A stretch of DNA of 6,236 nucleotides from Abditibacteriota bacterium (GTDB lineage Bacteria; Armatimonadota; UBA5829): contig JAGDAG010000277.1 of NCBI GenBank assembly GCA_017959625.1, positions 1-6,236 of the forward strand, written 5' to 3'. Every line of letters starts with the position of its first letter. Position 1 is the first letter of the stretch. The notes under the pieces were generated by a model that saw only the letters and a list, made by a program, of their open reading frames with translations, did no database searches and was not told the DNA's origin. Shown piece after piece: positions 1 to 4,741 of this stretch. Position numbers and translations under genes: made by a program.

Positions 1-147
1 AAGCTGAGGCTGGGCAGCGCAGTTGTCCCCATAAAGGAAGACCTTTACTACATGAGGGAAGCCACGGTGGAGCTGCCCTACTCCAGGGGAGTTTTGCGGG
101 CAGAGATAAACGGCATACCCTTCGGACCGGGGTATGAGGTGAAATAA
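1..147 (+). CDS. 3' end of an unrecognised protein-coding gene (5' partial)
   Basis: Frame 1 is open from the first base to a TAA at 145-147 and gives 48 residues ending in GIPFGPGYEVK. I do not recognise the family. The tail alternates charged and hydrophobic residues, as in beta strands, and has no membrane segment or cysteine. Two things support it as a real gene. A perfect intrinsic terminator in the same direction begins 15 bases after the stop. All three isoleucines are ATA, the codon preferred by the confident genes in this window. It converges on the minus-strand glycosidase gene, so the two are separate transcription units. The function cannot be judged from this fragment. Confidence 0.65.
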   Translation, partial: KLRLGSAVVPIKEDLYYMREATVELPYSRGVLRAEINGIPFGPGYEVK

Positions 148-162
148 ACGGGTCTTTTAGAG

Positions 163-193
163 CAGGCCTGCCGCGGCAGGCCTGTTTTTTTTT
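163..193 (+). terminator. Rho-independent terminator of the plus-strand gene
   Basis: The arms 163-172 (CAGGCCTGCC) and 175-184 (GGCAGGCCTG) are perfect reverse complements. Allowing a four-base loop this gives a 9-bp GC-rich stem, followed directly by nine T at 185-193. It begins 15 bases after the TAA at 145-147, the expected place for that gene's terminator. Confidence 0.93.
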
Positions 194-234
194 CTGCGAA
201 AGGCGGGCGGCTCCCCGCAGTCATCCGGACTGGC

Positions 235-258
235 AAAAAAAAGCAGGCCGAAGCCTGC
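235..258 (-). terminator. Rho-independent terminator of the glycosidase gene (UUCG tetraloop)
   Basis: Read on the minus strand, this is GCAGGC-TTCG-GCCTGC followed by eight T (plus-strand A run 235-242). The C(UUCG)G closing loop is one of the most stable RNA tetraloops. The hairpin begins five bases after the TGA of the glycosidase gene at 264. With the terminator at 163-193 it forms a back-to-back pair between convergent genes. Confidence 0.92.
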
Positions 259-263
259 AGAAT

Positions 264-1934
264 TCAGTTATATATATCCTCTATCCTGTCTATTATGCAC
301 AGCTCCCCGGAGGAGGCTGGGTTGCGCCGGCCGCCGGTCACCACCCTCACGGTATGCTTTCCCTTTTCGGGAGCGAAAAACTCAAAGGCCTTTTTTTCAT
401 AAGGAACAGGCGCAAAAAGATCGGCCTCACCCGCCTTCCGACCGTCTATATACACGTCCGCTATACCGGAGTCCGCCGTCCGGACGGCGGTGATGCGCAC
501 GCCCTTTCCCCAAAAGCGTTTTTCCGCGTATATGCCGGGGGTCCCGGTGAGCATGCCCCACTCGTGGCGTATCCAGCCCCCCTTGAAAACGGCGCCCATA
601 CGGTATTCCGCAGGGTCCCCGATATACATATAATAAGAGTCAAATTCCTTCAGGGCGTAAAAGGGCCGGAACACATATCCCGGATGCTCCCGCAGGCGCC
701 AGGCCATACCCTCTTCCTTCGCGAACTGCTCCGTCAGCCGCCGGGGGTCAATAAGGCGGAAGGGATTATTGTCCTGCCCTTCGCACACCAGAGCCACGGG
801 GCCGTACATCACGACGTACGGATTCTTTTCATCGTCAAACAAAAAACACGGCCAAAGATCCATGGGAAAAAGTATCTCCAGCCTGTCCCCGGGGCTCCAC
901 CTTCTGCGGATACAGCCCCACCCGGCCTTTTTTTCATACTCCGTTTTTCTGCCGTTCACCTCTGCAAAGACCCCCTTCCGCGCCCAGGCCGGGATGCGGA
1001 AACACACTCCGAAGACCGCCGGCTTTTCGGGATCGACGGTCACAGTGGTTTTTTCTTCTTCCGGGAACCCGCCCGACTGCTCCACGGCCACCTTCCCCGC
1101 CTTCAGCTCAAGCTCTGCCCGCGAGGCAAAAAACTGGCTGATATATACGTTGTCTTCGTCGTAGTAATACAGCTGGTCGTGGTAGTCGGCAACTGCCTCC
1201 GCCCGGGTGCCGGAGCAGCAGGGCCAGCCGCCCATATCGGGCTTCAGGGCCTTGAGGCCCCCTTCCGCGGAGTAATCGGAATAATAGAAGGTGTTCCCGT
1301 AGCCGTCGGTGGGAAGCGAGGCGCCTATGCCGTTTATCAGCAGCTTTTCGCTCCAGTCGCCGTAACGGGCTTCGCCCGTAAAGCCTGTGAGATACTTGGT
1401 CAGCTTGAAGCCCGCCCAGCTGCCGCACTGGGTCTCGAAGGTGTTGTGGCAGGTCTTGGCTGCGGACACCACTCCGGGCCGCGCCGGCAGGTTTTCCGCG
1501 GCGCCGAAGCCCCCGGTGGCAAAGCACTGCTCCTTCTGCACAAAATCGTATGCCTTTTTCAGGGTATCCAGATACCGGCTGCCGCCCCCGGCGGCGTAGG
1601 CGGCGGCGCAGGAAGCGAAGGTGTTCACGTGGCTGTAGGCGTGGTGCCACCCGGGACGGGAATATACGCCTTCCAGATCGCCGTCATGGATCTCTGTCCA
1701 CCAGCGGGTGTATTCCCATACGCGGGCAAAACGTTTGTACCTTTCATCCCCGGTAAAGATATATACGCGGTACAGGTTTTCCGCCAGGGTGTACCACTCC
1801 CCCGTCATGGCTCCGGTGACGTCGCAGTAGGCCTTGTCCCGGGGGATGTTCTTTTCCGCCCAGCCGGTTATCCTGTCCATATACCCCTTGGCTTCCTTTG
1901 CGCCGCAATAGTGATATATGTCCGCCAGGCCCCC
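264..1934 (-). CDS. 3' fragment of the GH127 gene: catalytic barrel and C-terminal beta-sandwich
   Basis: The second frame supplies the remaining 556 residues, starting at GGLADIYHYCGAK, which joins directly onto KLM of the first fragment. The frame is open further upstream to 2018, but that part (MGQNHRRRGL and so on) is out-of-frame translation and not protein. It holds the TGGFGAAEN segment, with a Glu placed where the family's acid/base lies; FETQC at 1425-1439; and the Cys-Cys pair at 1215-1220. The first Cys of that pair corresponds to the nucleophile and both to zinc ligands in characterised GH127 enzymes. The last roughly 100 residues form a beta-rich accessory domain. It has no plausible translation start of its own near the break. 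Confidence 0.8.
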   Translation of the reverse strand, partial: GGLADIYHYCGAKEAKGYMDRITGWAEKNIPRDKAYCDVTGAMTGEWYTLAENLYRVYIFTGDERYKRFARVWEYTRWWTEIHDGDLEGVYSRPGWHHAYSHVNTFASCAAAYAAGGGSRYLDTLKKAYDFVQKEQCFATGGFGAAENLPARPGVVSAAKTCHNTFETQCGSWAGFKLTKYLTGFTGEARYGDWSEKLLINGIGASLPTDGYGNTFYYSDYSAEGGLKALKPDMGGWPCCSGTRAEAVADYHDQLYYYDEDNVYISQFFASRAELELKAGKVAVEQSGGFPEEEKTTVTVDPEKPAVFGVCFRIPAWARKGVFAEVNGRKTEYEKKAGWGCIRRRWSPGDRLEILFPMDLWPCFLFDDEKNPYVVMYGPVALVCEGQDNNPFRLIDPRRLTEQFAKEEGMAWRLREHPGYVFRPFYALKEFDSYYMYIGDPAEYRMGAVFKGGWIRHEWGMLTGTPGIYAEKRFWGKGVRITAVRTADSGIADVYIDGRKAGEADLFAPVPYEKKAFEFFAPEKGKHTVRVVTGGRRNPASSGELCIIDRIEDIYN

Positions 1935-2368
1935 ATGAGCTTTTCGTAGTGATACGCCACAAGAAAACCGTCCTTCAGGGGAAAACCGTAGCCCGCGTCG
2001 TCTATGGTTTTGCCCCATTCGGTCATAAGGCGCAGGGCTTTTTCTCTGTATTTTTCGTCGCCGGTGGCGGCATACATCCTGGCGTAGCCCGAAAGGAACT
2101 GCCCGAAAACTCCGTGCCCCGCGTAAACGCCGCCCATAGAGCCTCCGGGAGCCTCAAGCCCCGCCCTCACTCTGTAGGGATACAGCAGAAAATCGTCGGA
2201 AAGGCCAAAGTAAAACGAAGCAGTCTCTTCGAACTGCCTTTTGAGCTCTCCCTTTAAAGCCGCTCCCTTGTAGTCCAAAGGCTTCAGGACGTAACGGTCC
2301 GCGCCTCCGCAGAAAGCGGCGGCCGAAAGGAGGGATAATAATATAACAAGAAATACGGTTTTTTTCAT
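1868..2368 (-). CDS. 5' fragment of the GH127 gene: signal peptide and N-terminal helical region
   Basis: As sequenced, translation from the ATG at 2368 yields 166 residues. Residues 1-25 or so are a signal peptide: MKK, then a hydrophobic core of V, I and L, then SAAAF. A cysteine follows, but phenylalanine just before it argues against a lipobox, so cleavage by signal peptidase I is more likely. Residues 26-145 are genuine N-terminal glycosidase sequence, including SMGGVYAGHG and YHYEKLM. After residue 145 (Met at 1934-1936) the frame runs off into 21 unrelated residues and stops. The product would lack the whole active site and would be inactive. No Shine-Dalgarno precedes the ATG. Confidence 0.8.
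   Translation of the reverse strand: MKKTVFLVILLSLLSAAAFCGGADRYVLKPLDYKGAALKGELKRQFEETASFYFGLSDDFLLYPYRVRAGLEAPGGSMGGVYAGHGVFGQFLSGYARMYAATGDEKYREKALRLMTEWGKTIDDAGYGFPLKDGFLVAYHYEKLMGAWRTYITIAAQRKPRGIWTG
1930..1934 (-). other. Frameshift site in the GH127 gene (run of five C/G)
   Basis: The minus-strand text is CTC ATG GGG GCC TGG. One extra G would give CTC ATG GGG GGC CTG GCG GAC, that is L-M-G-G-L-A-D, the motif expected in this family. The break therefore looks like loss of one base from a six-G run. Homopolymers are typical sites of both indel mutation and sequencing error. It is not a good X-XXY-YYZ slippery heptamer: GCC re-paired as GGC would mismatch, so programmed minus-one frameshifting is unlikely. 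Confidence 0.85.
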
Positions 2369-2375
2369 GACGCGC

Positions 2376-2418
2376 AAAAAAACCGGAAAACAGCCTTTTT
2401 CCGGCAGATGTTTTCCGG
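2376..2418 (-). terminator. Rho-independent terminator ending the rseP-ispG operon, with a duplicated 5' arm
   Basis: On the minus strand CCGGAAAACA (2418-2409) pairs perfectly over 10 bp with TGTTTTCCGG (2392-2383), followed by seven T (2382-2376). A second copy of CCGGAAAA at 2404-2397 can pair with the same 3' arm, giving an 8-bp stem with a six-base loop. It begins seven bases after the isomerase stop codon. Its T run ends seven bases before the ATG of the glycosidase gene, so any transcript coming from upstream would stop there. Confidence 0.88.
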
Positions 2419-2425
2419 CATAGTT

Positions 2426-3196
2426 TTATTTGCAGAAGTTTGCCGCTATATAGTCGTAGCTCATCTTCAGGGAGTCAAAGGGGTCGCCGTCACACTGGTC
2501 CTGCTCCACTATGAACCACTCGGTGCCCCCCGCTTCCGCTGCGGGGATGATGTCCGCCCAGTCCAGATTGCCCTTGCCTATCTCGGCGAATTTGACGGCG
2601 TTTTCCGCGTTGATCTTATAATCCTTCAGGTGCAGCAGAGGCATGCGGCCGGCGAGCTTTTTTATCCATTTGGAAGGCTCCTGTCCGCCGAACTGGGCCC
2701 AGTGGGTATCCAGCTCCATCTTCAGATATCCGGCGGGGACAGTTTCGAGGATGGTGTCCAGGATCAGCCTGCCGTCTATCTTTTTGAACTCGATATGGTG
2801 GTTGTGATACGAAAGCGTAATGCCGTTTTCGCTCAGGATCTGCCCGCATTCAGCCAGGTTTTCCGCCAGCTTCTTCACGTCCTCCGCCGTGTTCAGGGGA
2901 TAGGGACCGGGATGGGGAAAAGCGGTGTGGACGCAATCCAGCTTCTTCAGCCGCTCCACTATCTTCATGGGCTCTTCAAAAAGGACCTTGGGGCTCTCGT
3001 GGGTGGCTATGCACCGGAGGCCGTTATCGTCCAGCAGCTTTTTGCAAATATTCTCGTCGATGGGGCCCATGCCGCTTATCTGCACGGTCTCGTAGCCCAT
3101 GGCCCTCACCTTGGCAAAGCTCTCGGCTACGCCCTTTTCGTTCTTGATGAAGTCGCGCACTGTAAAAAGCTGCGCGGCTATCTGATACTTTTTCAT
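2426..3196 (-). CDS. Sugar phosphate isomerase/epimerase, xylose-isomerase-like TIM barrel
   Basis: A 256-residue soluble protein of the AP-endonuclease-2/IolE-like TIM-barrel superfamily, which binds a divalent metal and isomerises, epimerises or dehydrates sugars and inositols. Family marks are IAAQLFTVRD near the N terminus (residues 6-15), SYHNHHIEF (129-137), ELDTHWAQFGG (161-171), LLHLKDYK (187-194), EIGKGNLDW (205-213) and WFIVEQD (227-233). Asp163, His189 and Glu231 are the likely metal ligands by analogy with the superfamily. There is no signal peptide, so it should be cytoplasmic. Length is typical and the frame complete. The ATG has a good AAGGAG sequence six bases upstream. It is the last gene of the rseP-ispG run and lies just upstream of the glycosidase, which hints at sugar use, but the substrate cannot be read from sequence. 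Confidence 0.9.
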   Translation of the reverse strand: MKKYQIAAQLFTVRDFIKNEKGVAESFAKVRAMGYETVQISGMGPIDENICKKLLDDNGLRCIATHESPKVLFEEPMKIVERLKKLDCVHTAFPHPGPYPLNTAEDVKKLAENLAECGQILSENGITLSYHNHHIEFKKIDGRLILDTILETVPAGYLKMELDTHWAQFGGQEPSKWIKKLAGRMPLLHLKDYKINAENAVKFAEIGKGNLDWADIIPAAEAGGTEWFIVEQDQCDGDPFDSLKMSYDYIAANFCK

Positions 3197-3202
3197 ATAA
3201 AG

Positions 3203-3208
3203 CTCCTT
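3203..3208 (-). promoter_or_regulatory. Shine-Dalgarno of the sugar isomerase gene
   Basis: AAGGAG on the minus strand, six bases before the ATG at 3196 and within the 16-base gap after the acetyltransferase stop. It fixes the isomerase start and shows that this genome uses conventional Shine-Dalgarno initiation, in contrast to the glycosidase start at 2368. Confidence 0.85.
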
Positions 3209-3212
3209 AAGA

Positions 3213-3674
3213 TTATTTACCTAATTCCAAAACCACCGCTTCTTCGCCGCAATCGGGGAACTTGGGGCAGTTGATGCACTCCGACCAGATCTTCTGGGGC
3301 AGAGTATTCTTTTCCACTCTGTGAAAACCCAGGGTCTCAAAGAAAGGCACCCGGTAGGTAAGAGCAAACACCTTTTCTATGCCCAGGGCCCTGCAATCCT
3401 CCACGCAGGCCTTCACCAGTCCGCTGCCTATCTTCCTGCCCTGATACTCGTCCCTGACGGCCAGGGACTTTATCTCCGCCAGATCCTCCCAGCACACGTG
3501 GGCCGCGCAGCAGCCCAGCACCGGGCCGTCTTCGTCCGCCGCCACGTAAAAGTCCCGCACGTTCTCGTAAAGCACCGAAAGGGATTTCGGAAGCATGGCG
3601 TCCCGGGCGGCGAAATCGTTTATCAGGGTCTGTATCTCTATTATATCCTTCAGCTGCGCTTTTCGTATTATCAC
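3213..3674 (-). CDS. GNAT N-acetyltransferase, short N-acetylglutamate-synthase-like
   Basis: A 153-residue single-domain GNAT enzyme. The acetyl-CoA pyrophosphate-binding loop is QGRKIGSG (residues 78-85), preceded by the strand EIKSLAVRDEY (68-77). The later segment LTYRVPFFETLGF (105-117) and the tail LPQKIWSECINCPKFPDC (125-142) match the short, stand-alone N-acetylglutamate synthases that carry out the first step of arginine synthesis in some bacteria without a full-length ArgA. Three cysteines (133, 136, 142; C-x2-C-x5-C) in that tail could bind a metal, which is inference. The start is GTG at 3674, supported by AAAGG nine bases upstream. It follows ispG by 17 bases, so it is probably cotranscribed. 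GNAT membership is certain; the glutamate substrate is likely but unproven, as no arginine gene is adjacent. Confidence 0.88.
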   Translation of the reverse strand: MIIRKAQLKDIIEIQTLINDFAARDAMLPKSLSVLYENVRDFYVAADEDGPVLGCCAAHVCWEDLAEIKSLAVRDEYQGRKIGSGLVKACVEDCRALGIEKVFALTYRVPFFETLGFHRVEKNTLPQKIWSECINCPKFPDCGEEAVVLELGK

Positions 3675-3683
3675 TATATAATT

Positions 3684-3688
3684 CCTTT
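3684..3688 (-). promoter_or_regulatory. Shine-Dalgarno supporting the GTG start of the acetyltransferase
   Basis: AAAGG (within AGAAAGGA) on the minus strand, nine bases before the GTG at 3674 and inside the 17-base gap after the ispG stop. It supports GTG rather than a later codon as the start. Confidence 0.7.
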
Positions 3689-3691
3689 CTT

Positions 3692-4741
3692 TCAGCCGGC
3701 TATCTCCCGAAGGGCTGCCGTAAATTCTTCAAAAGCGGTCTCCTCGGGCACGGAGCGCAAAAATTCTCCCTTTGCAAACAGGGCGCACTTCCCCGCTCCG
3801 CCGGCGATGCCGAGATCGGCTTCCTTTGCCTCTCCCGGTCCGTTCACCACGCAGCCCATCACCGCCACCGTGATATGCCTTTTGGGCTTGTGGGCGTCCA
3901 GCCAGCTCTGCACCTTTTCCGCCAGAAGTTCCAGGTCAATGCCGGTCCTGCCGCAGGTGGGGCAGGATATAAGGGTATAGCCGGCGTCCCTTTTGCCCAG
4001 GGCCCTCAGTATCTCCAGAGCGGCGGCCACCTCCTTTTCCGGAGGCGCCGTGAGAGAAACCCTTATGGTGTCGCCTATGCCTTCCATGAGCAGGGCCCCT
4101 ATACCCATAGCCGAACGGATGAGGCCGGTGCGGGGGAGCCCCGCCTCGGTGACGCCGGTATGCAGGGGATAATCGCACACCTTCGCCGCATATCTGTACG
4201 CTTCTACCGTAAGGGGCACGGAGGACGCCTTGAAGGAAAGCACCGTGTCGTAAAACCCCAGGCTCTCAAGGATGCGCACCTGCTCCAGCCCCGATTCCAC
4301 CAGGGCCCGGGGCGTGAGCTCCGGATATCTGCTGCGGTCCACGGAGCCTCCGTTGACGCCGATCCTTATGGGTATATGCTTTTCCGCCGCAGCCTGGACC
4401 ACGGCCTCGGTGCGGCTCCTGTCCCCTATGTTGCCGGGGTTTATGCGGAGCTTGTCCACTCCCTGCTTCACGCATTCCACCGCCAGCCGCCAGTCAAAAT
4501 GTATATCCGCTACAAGGGGGAGGGATATCTGCTTTTTGATCTCCCCCATGGCGCGGGCAGAGTCCATATCCGGCACGGCGCAGCGCACTATATCGCAGCC
4601 GGCTTCCTGCAGCAGGCGTATCTGCGCCACGGTGGCGTCAATATCGGCGGTCCTGGTGTTGGTCATGGACTGCACCGAAACGGGAGCGCCTCCCCCCACC
4701 GGAACGTTTCCCACCATGACGCGCCTTGTCTCTGTTTTCAT
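3692..4741 (-). CDS. ispG: 4-hydroxy-3-methylbut-2-enyl diphosphate synthase (flavodoxin/ferredoxin)
   Basis: IspG (GcpE) reductively opens methylerythritol cyclodiphosphate to HMBPP in the MEP isoprenoid pathway, using a [4Fe-4S] cluster in the cytoplasm. The 349-residue length is that of the short bacterial form, a TIM barrel followed by a cluster domain, without the insert found in plants and some bacteria. The N-terminal signature VMVGNVPVGGGAPVSVQSMTNT is intact. Barrel motifs include VADIHFDW (77-84), LRINPGNIG (98-106), IGVNGGS (127-133) and LSFKASS (168-174). The cluster ligands are Cys260 and Cys263 (SCPTCGRTGID), Cys297 (MGCVVNGPGEA) and Glu304. Its ATG overlaps the rseP stop as ATGA, so translation is probably coupled; a weak GGGGG lies upstream inside rseP. 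Nothing is missing. Confidence 0.98.
   Translation of the reverse strand: MKTETRRVMVGNVPVGGGAPVSVQSMTNTRTADIDATVAQIRLLQEAGCDIVRCAVPDMDSARAMGEIKKQISLPLVADIHFDWRLAVECVKQGVDKLRINPGNIGDRSRTEAVVQAAAEKHIPIRIGVNGGSVDRSRYPELTPRALVESGLEQVRILESLGFYDTVLSFKASSVPLTVEAYRYAAKVCDYPLHTGVTEAGLPRTGLIRSAMGIGALLMEGIGDTIRVSLTAPPEKEVAAALEILRALGKRDAGYTLISCPTCGRTGIDLELLAEKVQSWLDAHKPKRHITVAVMGCVVNGPGEAKEADLGIAGGAGKCALFAKGEFLRSVPEETAFEEFTAALREIAG
4738..4741 (-). promoter_or_regulatory. ATGA stop/start overlap coupling rseP and ispG
   Basis: The minus-strand ATGA contains the ATG of ispG (first base 4741) and the TGA of rseP (ending at 4738). Such overlaps usually mean that the ribosome finishing the first gene restarts on the second. 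No strong Shine-Dalgarno precedes the ATG, which agrees with coupling. Confidence 0.85.

Larger units (their letters stand above)
264..2368 (-). pseudogene. Secreted GH127/DUF1680 beta-L-arabinofuranosidase-like glycosidase, interrupted by a frameshift
   Basis: This gene would encode a secreted glycosidase of the DUF1680/GH127 type, a family whose characterised members release beta-L-arabinofuranose from plant glycans or hydroxyproline-linked arabinans. Joining the two reading frames at 1934 gives about 701 residues, normal for the family. In order these are a Sec signal peptide, an all-helical barrel with YAGHGVFGQFLSGYARMYAATGD and GGLADIYHY, the metal/catalytic site (FETQC, restored residues 311-315; WPCCSGT, 382-388), and a C-terminal beta-sandwich with HTVRVVTG and RNPASSGE. 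The ATG at 2368 is preferred over a TTG at 2377 because it begins a typical MKK signal peptide and the TTG lies inside a terminator T run. Apart from one frameshift at 1930-1934 the frame is intact and family motifs continue across the break. It is therefore either a very recent pseudogene or an intact gene with a sequencing or assembly error. The exact substrate is inferred from the family only. Confidence 0.87.

Noticed and set aside
1108..1650. 180-codon minus-strand frame inside the glycosidase gene
   Set aside because: It is very rich in Arg, Gly and Leu, typical of a shifted reading of GC-rich coding DNA, and overlaps the catalytic region of the real frame.
1930..1936. Programmed minus-one ribosomal frameshift at the G run
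   Set aside because: The codons ATG GGG GCC do not allow good re-pairing of both tRNAs after a minus-one slip, and I saw no obvious downstream stimulatory hairpin. A lost base explains the data more simply.
354..1949. 531-codon open frame on the plus strand opposite the glycosidase gene
   Set aside because: It is antisense to a gene with clear family motifs, its protein is low-complexity in H, G, P and A with no recognisable domain, and it has no supported start. Such frames arise when the true gene rarely uses TTA, CTA or TCA codons.
2419..2470. Possible promoter for the glycosidase gene just upstream of the terminator (TATATA and TAAAACTAT on the minus strand)
   Set aside because: No matching -35 element at proper spacing, and any transcript from here would meet the terminator before the start codon.
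2408..3274. 288-codon open frame on the plus strand opposite the sugar isomerase
   Set aside because: Antisense shadow of a gene with strong TIM-barrel motifs; no domain and no ribosome site of its own.
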